A stretch of 64,000 nt of DNA from Pelecanus crispus (lineage: Eukaryota > Chordata > Aves > Pelecaniformes > Pelecanidae). The notes under the pieces are model-generated. The model had not been told where the DNA came from and did not search any database. It saw nothing but the letters and a program-made list of their open reading frames with translations. The stretch covers positions 7,114,657 to 7,178,656 of the forward strand of contig NC_134643.1 in the NCBI RefSeq assembly GCF_030463565.1. Direction: 5' to 3'. The translations under genes were made by a program, and so were the position numbers. This document shows positions 39,357 through 51,764 of this stretch, one piece after another (within the stretch, counting starts at the first letter, position 1; each line of letters opens with the position of its first letter).

Positions 39357-42300
39357 CCCCAAGCAAGCACAAGCTAGGAAGTAGGAAAGCTTGGGCAGAT
39401 ATCAGGCAAAGAGCCATCCAAATCTGTACCAACCTTTGCTGTGCATCTGTGACTGGCAGTTTCTCAGTTGGCATGGTTAAGAAGAGTGCTCAGGGCAGGC
39501 AGAGCACAGTGCAACAGAGGATGACGGTTCCTGGGCTCCTTGTGACCGAGCTCACACAGAAGAGAGCTTCAGAAGTGGAGGGTGGGCTGGCAGCAGAAGG
39601 ACCTGAGAGTGAAAACCTGGCAAGGAAAGACTAGGCAGGGTCGCAGAGAGACTAAAAAACTGCTGAGAGGGGCAGGGAGCAGACATCCGATGGCAACAAC
39701 TCTGTGGATGAGAGCAGGCTGCTCAGAGCTTTCAGTAACCCAGAAAAACACGTCCGGGTTTACTTAAGTCCTGGAGGAAAAGACCTGCACAGGAAGAGAC
39801 TTAATGGGCAAGGGCAGAGAGCGCTTAAATATTTAAGAATGCTCTTCATTGCTTTGAATTCTAATTAAGATAATTAAGTATTCTAGCTGACATTCTAATA
39901 AAGCTTTTTGAATTCAAAAAGCCATTCTCATTTTCTCTTGTAAGCTCGCTGTAGTGAGAGGTTCAGGTATACCCACCTCAAAGCACCAACAGCGTCCTCT
40001 AGGTCTAATTCAGTTCCTAGTTGGCAGGGAAACAAAGCAGCTAGTGACCAAAAAACAATGCCTCAAGCCAAAACTAAGTCTGAAAGGTCAGACTAGACTT
40101 ACCACAAAATGATGGGATAAAAAAATATTTGAGAAATTCTGTTCAACAGAACAAACTGCAGTTGCAAAGATACCTTAGGAACTAAATGTTGCAATGTGAG
40201 ACACCTTACATGTTGTTAGGCTGACAAGCATTTATTATTTTTTCCCAGCAAAGGCAAAAAAGCAAAGAGGGAATTTCTCCCTAAGAGTTCCCATCATTAA
40301 CACATGGAGTTAAAAATAAAAGGGCTGCAGGTTTTTCTTATAAACAACACTAGAAAAGAAGTGTCAGACAGAAGATGCAGGCTGGGAAGGTTTTATGAAG
40401 TGGCTCAGCTACGGGCTAACGGTAAAACTGAGCATCTGTTAAATGCCAAGGATATAAAGACAGGATTTCTTCCTTATCTTCATAAGCAATTTGGACATCG
40501 GCTCCTCAAATTCTATGAAGAATAGCAGGTGCTAAGTCACTTGAAAAGTTGGACACAAGCTCTTTGACCTGCTTCAGTCATTTAAAATAATTGGCCCCAA
40601 CTCCCTCGCAGGAGTACCGTCATGGAAAGTGCTCTTTCTGTGCTGCATAGATGTTGAGTGTTTGTTTTATGGATGGAAACAATTCCAACCCCACAGCAAT
40701 TGACTGCTACTGTATTGCTTAAAGAGAAAGAGAAAAGAATTGCAAGACAGGAGTTCAGGCAGTTCACCTTCCTTATTCTGAATATAAAACCCTCTAAAAT
40801 TACTTGTAGACCCCCAGTGACCTCCCACAGCTTGTGGCTTGGGCTCGTAGATGGAAACAGTCTTCAGTTTGCCTCTGGAGACACCTACTGAGGTGGCCAA
40901 CTTGTCAACTAAGATTTTGCTGAACCCCCTCCAGCAAATGGTGCACACAAGGATGAATCCTTCTGCATATGGTACTCAGAGGATGATATACCAAACGTAA
41001 CTTAAAAAATAAGCAAGTCCAGTTCAACTACCTTATTAGTAGCCGACAAGTCTTTTCAGAGGTATAGCTGGCTTGCCATCTTTGGATGGGTAGTTAAGTA
41101 ATTTTCCTTTATTAATCCAACCTGCTGATAATTAGAAGTCATGGAGTTTGGCTACCCTCCTACAAGCCCCATTAGTCCAGCTGGAAAGGAAATTTGAGAT
41201 CTCAGCTTAGGGTCATTCTAAATATCAGAATATGATTCGCTTCTAAAAAGGGAGGTAGACAGGGGAGTCTATCCTTAAGAGTTAATAATAAAGTAATTAT
41301 CAGGGTTGCACAAAATGTTATTCTGGAACTTGAAGGCCTCTGTAAGAAACCACTTAAATCAACAGGGAAAAACACCACCTGAACAACTCTATTGAGTATA
41401 ACAAGAGGGTTACAATAAAGTGATCTGCTTATGTGCCCCAAATCACAAGTTCTGAAAGCATTTCAAAGCCTTTCAGACATAACATTTACAATGATAAATT
41501 TGTGCACAGGAATGACACCCCACCCATTCACCGAAATCATGCTTTTTTATAACGGTATTTAAAGAGCAAAACTATTTTCTTCCTTGCCTGAAGTTTTGCC
41601 ATCAGAACTTTTCTCTGTGGGGAGCAGATAGAGCTGCGCAACTTCCAGCCGGCCGAGTCTGCAGATGTTTAAATCAAGGAGAACTTATGACCTTCCCCTC
41701 TCCCTTAGCGTTTGGCATAATTTGGACAGAGCAGGGAGGACCAGGAGAGGAAGATGTTGTGAAAATTGAGTAAGTCCTTGAGCTTTGTCACAAAACAAAT
41801 AAACAAACACACACACCCCCCTCCCAGCACCCAGGCGGAGCCATGAATACTTAAAGGAGACAAGGGGCTTATTTCTTTCACTGTGAGACCAGGTGTGCTC
41901 AACAGAAATTGAGCACCTCAGTAAAACAGCTGCCGCAGGCAGGACGTATGCTGCCAACCGAGCTGCACAACTGCATGGCAAAGAGAACACCTGAGGTTAA
42001 TGCTACATTCTTTACACGTTACATCGCAAAATTACAATTTACAGCATCAAAAAGGTTGAGGTACAGCTCTGTACAATGGATGAACTCCAGCAGCTATAAA
42101 TTACTTTCTATAGCTGTGAGCATACTAATTCTATGGCTAGGAGAGACTCTTTTTTCTTTACTCACTATATGTGATCAAATATTTACAAAGAGCACTGTGC
42201 CCGGCCACCCAATAACGGCTGGCTTGCTCCTTCATGCTGGCCAGCATAAAGCTTTCAAACCATGGGCACAACCTCCCACTCAAGCAAGGTATGGCCAAGG

Positions 42301-42365
42301 CAAAAAACTCAGCAAGCCACTTATCATCCCAGTCCTTCCAATTAACTAGGTAATATATAATACAA

Positions 42366-42396
42366 GCACCTATATCACTTTTCATGATATAGGTGC
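42366..42396. repeat. Perfect inverted repeat (hairpin) with 7-nt loop
   Basis: GCACCTATATCA (42366-42377) and TGATATAGGTGC (42385-42396) are exact reverse complements separated by CTTTTCA. One further base pair (42365/42397) extends the arms to 13 bp. Confidence 0.85.
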
Positions 42397-42506
42397 TGCA
42401 TAGTCTAAAGCACAGCACAACCACCAGATAGGCATCTCTAAAGTGTTTGTGATTAGCTTTTATACTCATATGTACTGTTTTCTGGTTTATAGTCTCCAAA
42501 TCATTT

Positions 42507-42586
42507 ACTTTATCCTTTTTCAGTGATTTCTTCAAAGCAAAGTGACTTTTATCCTTTTCCAGTGATTTCTTCAAAGCAAAGTGACT
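42507..42586. repeat. 39-bp tandem duplication
   Basis: CAGTGATTTCTTCAAAGCAA begins at 42521 and again at 42560, with near-identical ATCCTTTT(T/C)(T/C) leaders and AGTGACT trailers. About two copies. Confidence 0.85.
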
Positions 42587-43204
42587 GCACTGCAACTTGA
42601 GAACAGACTTGGAGATGGACCGGAGAACGTAACGAATTGATACAGAGCAAACAGCCCATGACAAGGTGACATAAGAATTGGAAAGGCAACTCATTCACTG
42701 GGGTAGCAAACAGGTGGACACCTCTACTGGAACTGAAATAACTGTGAGGGAAACAATCCGACACAGTAAAACCTGGGGAACAGAAGGGGACAGAGCTGTG
42801 AAGGATACCAGGAGTCACAGACACAAAGTTTGAACAAATGAAGGATGTCCGATGCCCAGAGCATTAGTTGACATCAAATAAAGATCTCCTAACACAGTCA
42901 CTTTCTGTAGAGAGTGAAAGGTTGATTGGTGAGTTGCATCTAAGGAAGACTGAGGCCAAGAGGACTGTTTCAAAACCACTTTAAAAAATAGTGATACCCA
43001 GTTTGTTCTAGGTTACCTTTACAAAGCACGTGTCCAGTAATTTGAAACCCGCTGACTTGCAGAACAGACTCAACTCCTCCTCTTCTGAGAGTATGGGTTC
43101 TCCACGATGCACTTCAGCCAGGGTATTGCTCGACTTTCAGAGGAAGAAAGCCCAGGGGTTGCTAGAAACGGGCTTTATACTGAACTCCAACTCCATTCCC
43201 AAAC

Positions 43205-43260
43205 ATTAAGGCAGAGCTAAGCATCACCACCTTTGAAAATCCAGCCCTTTGGCTTTTAAG
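43205..43260. repeat. Possible old interspersed-repeat relic
   Basis: GAGCTAAGCATCACCACCTT directly followed by TGAAAATCCAGCCCTT resembles a short motif frequent in ancient sauropsid repeats. Weak, memory-based call. Confidence 0.2.
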
Positions 43261-44132
43261 CTTTGTGAGTTTTAGTATAAAAACACACATTACTGCTGGA
43301 TTCAAGTACAGTCTTCAGCCAGTAAAGCTTTTCCACTTACCCATATTGCAAAAAGCTAGTTTTGATAGCTGGGTGCCAACTTGCCTGAAAACACCATCCA
43401 ACCTACCTGATGGTAGTACTGAGGATCACTTACAGCCTTTGGTGTCACTCTCAGTAACATGCAGCCCACCCTGTCAACCGAGTTATCTTTGGGGAAAAAG
43501 TCTGGGAACAGGTAAGCTTAAAAAGAAGGCACAGATCAGACAAAATAATTTAACAGAGATCTTTGTTATAAAAAACAAGAGAGATGTGTTTTTTCCTAAG
43601 GGACAAAACTGCAAATTATTCTAGAAGATACTGTTGAACTTGCAAATGCAATGCTCAGAGCGGATGGTTTGAACCAGAAATGAGCTCTAGGCCTCCTAAG
43701 TAAGGACAGGAGCACAGGCGTCCTAGTTCAAAGCACCGGCTTCAATTCTCTGCCTCGTCTCATTTCGAGCAGAAAATCTGACAAAAGCAACATATTATCA
43801 GGAAACGAGGGGGTATTTACCTAACCAAATCAAGCATGTTGTAGCTACATCTGACCTACTGCCAGTCTGAGCTGGCATGTTTCTGTGGCACGATACAGCA
43901 TTTTGCAAAAAATGCTTGATTGGCCCTGCGTGTAATACAGCTTTTGTTGCTTGATACTGAGCAGAATCAACCTATGACTTTGGATTGCAGAGACTGTACA
44001 AGTGCTTCCACACTACAGCGTCCTTCACCAATCGCTAAATTAAATTGCTTTCTGTCAGAAAAAAAACCTTTCTGGAGAAATTCTGACCAACTATAATATT
44101 GAGAACATAAATGGGTTTGTTTTTTTGGTTTG

Positions 44133-44154
44133 TTTTTTTTTTTTTTTTTTTTTT
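44133..44154. repeat. Poly(T) tract, 22 bp
   Basis: Preceded by GGGTTTGTTTTTTTGGTTTG. Read on minus it is AAATTAAAA followed by an A run, but no retroposed body was recognised. Confidence 0.9.
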
Positions 44155-45280
44155 AATTTACACATTGTCTGGAGAGAGGAAAAGCTGAAGAGGCAAACAG
44201 TAACCTCAGATATTAACTGCTTTATCATGTTCCAAATGAACAGCAGAAACAGCAGCAAAAAGGCATTGCAAAACCTCTGAAAAACAGGAGTTGGCACATT
44301 ATCAGAGTAAGTAAGGAGACAGAAGAATCAAGCACAGCTCACCTTGACAAGGCTGACAATAAAATCATCAGTAAAATAAACATACTAAAAAAAAAAAAGG
44401 AAGAACAAAAAGTCAGAACAAGATATGTTCATTTTCAGATTATTCAAAATGTGTGGTTTTAGATCTTCTAAAAGCACCATTGATTTTCTGCTAACATATT
44501 AATTCCACAAGCACAAAGAAAGGCAGTCGGTGTTAGCAGAGAGAATCGAAGCACTCAGGAGAGGGACCTATGCATTCCCCGTTGCAGTAAGAAGTCCTCT
44601 TGGCACAAAGGCGGCAGAAAATGGTGTCTTTCCCCAGCTCACAAGATTTGGCAACCACTTAAAGGCTATCCTGAAACAACTCCAATTGTATTTCCAATTT
44701 CAATTGCTGGCCTAGTCATCTCCTCATTGCAACTCTGCTGTTAAAAGCATTTGGATTATCTTAATATTCCCCAAAAGGAAAAAAAAAGCACAACCCTGCA
44801 GCAAAGTATGCAGTAGCTTTTATGCCATCTAAAGAGAAGCCTAAACTATACTTGGTTAAGTAACTGTTTAACTATGCTATGTTTACAGAGCTTTACAAAA
44901 ATGCAGTATTTAAGGGACTACAAAAAAAAGATTATATTTTCCTCTCACAGAAGTATTGAAAGCAGAATGTACTCTGCTGGAAATGAAACGGTGGGTGTTT
45001 GATGGCATATTTTAAATAGTATTCCTCTTTGTGCATGCAGTGTAATGCCACCCAAGGGGGAGATTAAAAAAAAGAAGTCTGTAATTTGCAAGTCCATTTC
45101 AAAGTCATATTGAGGATGATGTGAAATTCAGGATAGAATTCTTGAGAGAAATCTCCCTGGAAAATGTGTATGTACCTCAGGGAAGCTTTGGATTTGCTTC
45201 CCCACGCTGGAAGGCTGTTCTGTCTTTTGACATTTCAATGTTGTTTACTCTTTGCATCTAATTTTGGAATTATTGAGTGG

Positions 45281-45286
45281 TTTATT
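45281..45286 (-). terminator. Candidate USP6NL polyadenylation signal AATAAA
   Basis: TTTATT on the plus strand, so AATAAA on the minus strand, about 4.0 kb after the USP6NL stop codon. It is the first canonical hexamer met in that direction. The following 60 bases are not clearly GU-rich, which weakens the call. ATTAAA at 46030-46025 is the main alternative. Confidence 0.35.
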
Positions 45287-46620
45287 ACAAAGGTATATCT
45301 TTGACTAACAACAAGATATTTCTCTTCTGCAACCTAATTTCTAAAAATCCCTTACTATTCATCTTGAAACTTGTATTGGTAATGAAGATATAGCAGTTAC
45401 TTTTGCAATAAGGGATTAATCCTGCTGTCAGGTATTATGAAGGTAACTGACATTTACATGTGCGAAGGACCTCCCTTCGCGGCCCCGGGAAAAACAGGAT
45501 TGCCCACACTGGTCTGATCCTTCTCGAACAATTGCAAACAATATCATGCTTTAAGGCTTTAGGTAGTCATCAGCAGGGATTAGGAGAGAATACACTCCTT
45601 AATAGACTTTTGGCTAAATGGGTTTTCTCTTTCTTGTGTCACCTTCCCTGAAGCATTACAGACAGGCCACAGCTGGATCTGGGGAGAGGAAAAAGGTAAG
45701 ATCATTTTCCTGAGGTCAGATTCTCTTCCTTAGATGCCTGAATCTAAGCATCCATTCATTCAAACCCATCACCAAATCTGATGTCAAAAGAATCTTCCCC
45801 TAGGTCAGATGAGGAAGGAGCAGGGATGGGTTCCATCTTCACCTGTAGTGCATAACGTGGCTTGATTATAGAGATAAGCAATCTGATCACGTAATCACAT
45901 CCCACTCGTCAAAAAGGTTAGGGGTGCCAGTGATACCGTGATCATTCCTGTCTTTTTTCCATGGCCACAACAATTTGTACTGCAGAAGACTGAAATGCTC
46001 CAGTCCAACACTGAAGTCTTTAGATTTAATCTAGCATGGCATCAGGGTGAAAGGAAAAGGAACCACAAAAGACCATAGCATACAACTAGAGTGATTTACT
46101 TTTCCTCTTGAATTCTAATTAGTTTAAATTTCACTGAATTTTTGCCATACAGAACTTAGACATGTATCCTTAATTAGTCTTCTGTGTTGTTCTGTGTTAG
46201 TGGAGAGAGTGTGGCATTAATCACTCTCCAAAACCCTACCTTGAACTTGTCTCACTAAGTGCAAGCAGAGCCATGACAACTGACTTGGGCAAAACCCCAA
46301 GTTCATACAGCTCAAGCAGGCAAATTTTGGAAAACTAAGAAACCATGGAAAGAAAAGGTCTCAAGTATTTTTATGTCGATAGTTACTGCTTGACTGTCTT
46401 CAGATCAAAGAAAACAGTGACAGAAAAGCTCTTATGAGGATATCTAATCCATTACGCCGAGATGATTCCCTCTACCAGCAAGATACTGGCACAGCTGCGT
46501 CCCACTTCACTCTGCATCAAGGGGGTTTTTGTTATTGGTATGAATGACAGATTTGAATGTGGCAATACCTTTAGTTTGGTTTGTCCAGTTAAATGAAGAT
46601 AAAAGTGCATTTTGCACTAC

Positions 46621-46680
46621 AGATGACACAAGTTTTTTGGTTTGGTGTTTTTGGGGTTTTGTGGGGTTGTTTTTTTTTTA
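46621..46680. repeat. T/G-rich low-complexity tract
   Basis: Runs such as GGTTTGGTGTTTTTGGGG, TTTTGTGGGGTTG and T9 on plus. Confidence 0.8.
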
Positions 46681-47849
46681 AGCTCTATACCGTCCTCTAA
46701 ACATGAGACACGCAGCAGCCACCACAGAGAGACTATTATTTTGCACTTTGATCAATGCAACTTTGCAAGTCTCTCATGCCAATAATTATCCTGTCTTGAA
46801 GTGGTATTGGGTGAGATTATTAGAACAAAACCAGAAAATTATGATCACAGTTTATACTACTAGCTTCCGGAAATGATAGGTTAAGGTTTAGCAGTGTAGT
46901 AAACTATAATCAATAATCTTGCTGCTTCTGTAATAATGCAAAAGCACTACACAGATTATATCCATATTGCTTAGTCTAAAAATAAACAAGTACAAATTAA
47001 ATAGGACATACAGCAAATATATATATATACACATGATTCATTTACAAAAAGCAATTTGTGCTGAGAAGAGCAAAATTCCAGTTTTGAGTTAATCAGATAA
47101 TTCAAAATAAAGACAGAGCAATGTAAGCTTAATTATTATTATTTTAACATGTTAAAAATACAGTCACATCAAAATAGGATACACAGTTATAAAACTGTTG
47201 CAGATGACATAAGAAAATAGTGTGTATATATTTTATATATAAAAATCTACAGTATTTACTGATGCTGATACATATTCTGGAGCCTTGTGTTCCTTGCACA
47301 AATAAATTGTACAGCTTTGTTACGAATTACAGAACCATCATTAAACACTGAGATTATTACATTTAGCCACAATATTATATACATACATTTCTAAGCTGCT
47401 GTAAGCAATCAGTACTAAGGTAAGCCCAAGTCATATTTATCTTCACAATTTTAGTTTAGAGTTTCAGTGTAGTGCTTCGCTACTGTTACTTCGCTGCAGT
47501 CTGCAATTCTTAAAATACAAAATTGCCCAGTTCATTAAAAATTACATCAGACACATTATATACACAAAAAATGTTTTTGAAATATACTAAGTAAATGTTA
47601 CTTCCATTTGTAAAAATTGTTTTACTTCTGTACCTTAAAACTTACAGAGCCAACCTGCAGCAATTATAGGCACTAAAGCTCATTCTTCAAAGGAAAAAAA
47701 AAAAAATCCATTTATGTTTTCAGTTAACAAATCTTACAAAACAAAAGATAACAGGACAACCTTCCAAACCAGCCAAAACTGGTGTTGATACGAATGTTTG
47801 GTACTGAAGTATTAGAAAAATATCTCTGTTAAGCACTCCAAGGACCTCT

Positions 47850-47955
47850 TCTGGCAAGATCCTGATCCGCCTCAACTCCCACTGGTTTCAATGAGAGGTC
47901 AGTGCATTCAGCACTTACTACGCAGCACCCAGCAGCTCGCAGGACTGTATCCTAC
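47850..47955. repeat. Possible old interspersed-repeat relic in USP6NL 3'UTR
   Basis: CAAGATCCTGATCCGCCTC, CTCCCACTGGTTTCAATGAG and GCATTCAGCAC resemble a short motif set common in old sauropsid repeats (fragments on the theme of 'gatcctgatcc ... caatgggagttgagg ... tcagcac'). It is too short and diverged to classify. Confidence 0.25.
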
Positions 47956-48902
47956 ATGTGCCACTTAACCTGCATTTTTTTTCACCCCCAATTCACAGTC
48001 AAGGAAAACATGAAGTAGAAAAGGCTGCAAACACTAATTAAAAATACTTACATACCAGGAGCCTAAGCTTCCTGTTAACAGTCAGGATCATCTTAGTGTA
48101 AAACACCGCACAGTCTCTCAACAGCCGGATAGCACAGCAGCGCATGCCCCATCACAGACATGAACCTACCAGCTCTTTAGGGTTAAAAAAGAGCAAAACA
48201 AGGTGGAATGGACATGACAAAGCTTAAGAAAAGGGACACTGCATACTCACACAGCTCAGGGAATGTCAAGCCTCGACCAAATCTCAGACTCCTGTGTGTA
48301 CTTCACAGAAGTCTTGAGGAGCTGGTCATTCTCTGATACCTGTGAGATTTGGCCCTGCAACCAGTTTTAGTTTGACAGCACACCATGGCAAAAAGTGAAG
48401 GGTGCAGCACCATTTCTGCATCTGGCATTACTCTCACTGTGCTCCAATATTTTGCATATAGGACGACAGGTAGATTTGGGTGAGAAGGTAAAAATTCTCC
48501 ACTTTTGATGCACCTAAAAAACTAAAGACTGCCCTGAATTTTAAGCACCATTTCTTAGCCAGATTAGAGAGACATTTTTGGCTTTCCGCTTTTGCCTGCC
48601 TGCTCCTTCTTGCTGAGGAAAATGACAAACAGTAGTCAAAAGAGAGGAAATTAACTCTCACGCAAGATTAAATTAATAATCCCAAAGCATCTCTCCTGCT
48701 CAGAACAGATACTGGGATGCTGAGGCAGCTGTATAAAAACGACAGAAATTCCCATTCAAAATGAATGGCTTCTCAAATAAATTACAAAGAAAAATTAATA
48801 TGAAATAAAAGTACTTCACAAGCTTTGCCCAAAGTTAAAGGCATTTACAGTTAAACTCTTTAGCTTTTTTCCATATGCATTTGCATGTTATAAGTGCACA
48901 CT

Positions 48903-48923
48903 CACACGCGCGCGCGCACACAC
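48903..48923. repeat. (CG)n/(CA)n alternating purine-pyrimidine tract
   Basis: CACACGCGCGCGCGCACACA on plus, inside the presumed USP6NL 3'UTR. Six consecutive CG dinucleotides. Confidence 0.9.
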
Positions 48924-49282
48924 ATCTATACAGTGCATTAAGAATGTCAGTCAAAATAAAACTTGTAAATGTGTTACAGCTTTTAGGCAGAAAGATCGTA
49001 ACACAAGTTATTTCCATGTAAGAAAAAACGACAGTATTAACCACATCGTGTATACGATCTTATTGCTATGTCAATGTGCATCAGATCACCTTCAATAGCT
49101 TCAATGCAAGTCTAAGAACTCAACTAGCCTTCAATGAAAGTCTGAAACATCTTTGAAATAGTGTTATTTTTGAGTCATGCGAACTGTCCACATTTCATAG
49201 AAGAACTGAGGTGGGCTACTACTAGCACAGTAGAGTTTAACTGGTTTTGGTTCTTGCCGTTTTACTAAGTATAGACAGATTT

Positions 49283-50718
49283 TCAGAGAAGCACAGATTC
49301 ATGCACAGACAATCCATCATTTCTATTTCGATACTGTTGGGCTTGAGCTGATGGGCTTGAATATTGGTATTGTGGTGAACCATGCTCTTCAAAGGTTGGT
49401 GAAGTCCTGTATCTTATTGGACTATCCACAGAAACAGCGGGAAGACTATGGTCTTGAAAAGGTGTTGACTGAAAATGCTGATATTTCTGGAAATTATCTA
49501 AGCGGCCTTTGTTAACATCTTGGCTCCAGGGCTGCCTGTAGGGTTCATGTCTGTAAACATACGCAGCATCTGGCCACTTTCGATCTTCTGGTAAATAATC
49601 CGCTGGAGGGATTATGACTTTGAAGCTTGTGGGGGACCTTGAGTTGCTGGTATAAGCATCAACAGGGGCTACTTCTATCTGACCAGGGGTTGGTGAAAGA
49701 GGATTTTGGCGACTGGCAGGATACGAATTAATTTGTAGTTTATCCGGAGAATAATCTACTGAAATAAGAGAACCATATGGCCTACCAAAAGGGCTGGTTC
49801 GATTTCCTTGATAATGTAGAGGTACAGAACTTGTATTGCCTATACTGGAAACGTGCTTTGGAGAATTTCCGTGGTAAACAGGTGGATTGCTATAACATGG
49901 CAGTGGCTGTTTTACATTCAGTCCGTGAGGTGGTCCATCAGATTGTGATGAATATTTTGGAGATCTGGGTTGTGAAGTGAAAGTGTAACTATTGGGTATT
50001 TTTAGTGGAGTTGGTATTTTTTCAGTTTGCTTTCTTGGACTGTTCGAATACATTACGTGCCTAGGGCTCTGTGGATGAGCTCTCTCGAGCATCTCTTCAA
50101 CAAGATTCGCATTCTCAACTTCTGGAACATTGTCATACTGAGATGCATTAGACCCTCGCTTACCTTCATCAGCATCCAAAACCCTCATCTTTTGCTTTAC
50201 ATTCAAAGGTTGCGTTTCTCCAGGACTTGGTGGTGGGCCCGAAACAGAATGGTTTATTGGCCTTCCTTTCCCCTCTGCAGTAAGTTTCATTGTCTTTTCA
50301 ATTATTTTTATATCAGACGGTTTATTCCACTTAGGTACAAATTCCCTTCTTGTATTTGAAGTAGCATTAGAATTTTGATTAGCAGCTGCATTATTATACT
50401 GTCGAGAGTTCTCTTGCTCTGTTGGCTGAGGCTTTCTTCCGGTATCTACCTCACTCTTAGGCACACTACTTTGCGTCTCTATTGGTCGAGTCTTCTGCTG
50501 TTTTAAGGAAGGTTTCTTTTCCAGTGAATTAATTCTTTTTCGGTTATTTGGTGAACTTTCCGGTTCTTCTCCTGGGGATGGTCTCCTCTCTGTCCTTCTT
50601 GTAGTTTGTGTACCAGTGCTGTTCTGTCCATTAACCATTGGAGTGGAGCTAAGCATAGCAGGCTGAGGTCCCGATGGAATCTGCCCCAATGGCTTCTTCG
50701 GAAATTCATCATCTTTAC
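49283..50718 (-). CDS. USP6NL: USP6NL (RN-tre) terminal coding exon
   Basis: Last coding exon of USP6NL, also called RN-tre, a TBC-domain GTPase-activating protein for endosomal Rab GTPases that links EGF receptor endocytosis to actin through EPS8. It encodes about 477 residues, the low-complexity, serine/proline-rich tail after the TBC domain. It opens in a split Gly codon and reads KDDEFPKKPLGQ. Landmarks I recognise from vertebrate USP6NL: NAAANQNSNATSN, EFVPKWNKPSD, GSNASQYDNVPE, YSNPPVYHGNSPKH, LPAVSVDSPIRY and the C-terminus SVHESVLL followed by TGA at 49283-49285. PPADY (49595-49609) fits the PxxDY consensus bound by the EPS8 SH3 domain. The acceptor AG is at 50719-50720 after a pyrimidine-rich tract. 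The frame is open throughout, with no frameshift. Identification rests on remembered family sequence, but the matches are many and collinear. Confidence 0.96.
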
Positions 50719-51759
50719 CTAAAATAAGAACAGTAATAACATAAATTCACCTTTTTACAGAAGTCGTCTTTGATCTGTTGGTCATGCAAGACAAAAATAG
50801 CTATGAACTCTATTACCTGGGCCTCTCTCTGGGTCACCATGCTGCTAAACACCTCAAAGGTTTTTCCATATACTGACATCGAACAAAAATTTTGTTTAGA
50901 CTCTCATCTCAACCAGTTACTCTAATCTTCCTTTCTACAGCTGACGCAATCTTGCCAAGCTTTTGCTCATTCATGACACTGCTGTAAAAAAATCATTTTC
51001 CTAGATGACATTTTGGTTACAGTACCTACTCTGTACGTAACCCTCCTCACACTGTCCCTGTCAAATTAAGTAAACTATTTTCTCCACTTTAAAAATCTTT
51101 CCCAATATCCCTCTCCCAACCTATTGTCTTCCATTCATTCATCTTTTAATGTTCACCTCTGGTAAGCTATACTATCAGCTCCTCACTCGCATCCAGACAT
51201 CTTTGAACTTTCTCTCAATTCTTTTTTTGGGTGGAGGTCCCAGTTAACATCTCCACAGTTAAGTCCTTGTTCCCCCTCAACCCCTGCCTAGAAATCACAT
51301 CCTCAATATCAAAAAGCTACCTTATATCTAAAAGACTCTATGCAGAATCATATTTTTTTTCAGTTCAGTTTTCTATCAGTTATAGGGCAACTGACGTAGC
51401 TAATACTGATTCTGGCTACGTCATGATTTCAATTGAGTGGTCAATAGACGAGTTTTGCCAAACACAAGGACATCATTTACAGAACTAGGATATGAAATGG
51501 AAAGTTCTACCAGACTGAAGCTCAACACATCGCAACAGCCAGTGGTAAACATCAGTTATGTGGGGACACAGAACAATCCACATTGCCACTACAGAAAGAA
51601 TAAAGAAGCTTTTCATTGCTTGATGCTGCTCATAGAACAATTTACATTGAATTTTCCACTGCAGTCTTTCTCCTTAGCAGTCAACGCTCTTCATTTGCTT
51701 AGCTACAGTCTTTTACCATATCCACTTGCAAGTAACTTATTCAGTTGTGCAATACGTTA

Positions 51760-51764
51760 CTTTC
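51760..51764. repeat. Target-site duplication CTTTC, left copy
   Basis: CTTTC directly abuts the left edge of the intronic solo LTR. The identical right copy is at 52365-52369. Confidence 0.85.

Larger units (their letters stand above)
32946..45261. other. Intergenic, AT-rich with simple repeats
   Basis: Holds the poly(A), C-rich and tandem tracts listed separately and the 42.37-kb hairpin. No gene recognised. It lies downstream of the inferred USP6NL 3' end. Confidence 0.55.
45262..49282 (-). other. USP6NL: Probable USP6NL 3' untranslated region
   Basis: Sequence directly downstream of the USP6NL stop codon at 49283-49285. Reading on the minus strand, the first canonical AATAAA hexamer after the stop lies at 45286-45281, giving a 3'UTR of about 4.0 kb. 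An ATTAAA variant at 46030-46025 is an earlier option. Long 3'UTRs are usual for this gene, as far as I recall, but the exact end here is inferred. The stretch is AT-rich, has no open frame of interest, and includes an alternating (CG)/(CA) tract at 48903-48923 and several TA-rich runs near 47.0-47.3 kb. Confidence 0.4.

Noticed and set aside
42158..42694. A 178-codon minus frame with a repeated peptide HFALKKSL
   Set aside because: The repeat is explained by a 39-bp DNA tandem duplication. The rest has no recognisable features.
44101..44160. Poly(T) run as the tail of a processed pseudogene on minus
   Set aside because: No transcript-like body or target-site duplication recognised next to it.
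1..45261. Exons or 3'UTR of CELF2, expected on the left from vertebrate gene order
   Set aside because: I searched by eye for the conserved third RRM and the terminal KRSKNDSKPY coding segment and found neither. The UTR could not be recognised without alignment.
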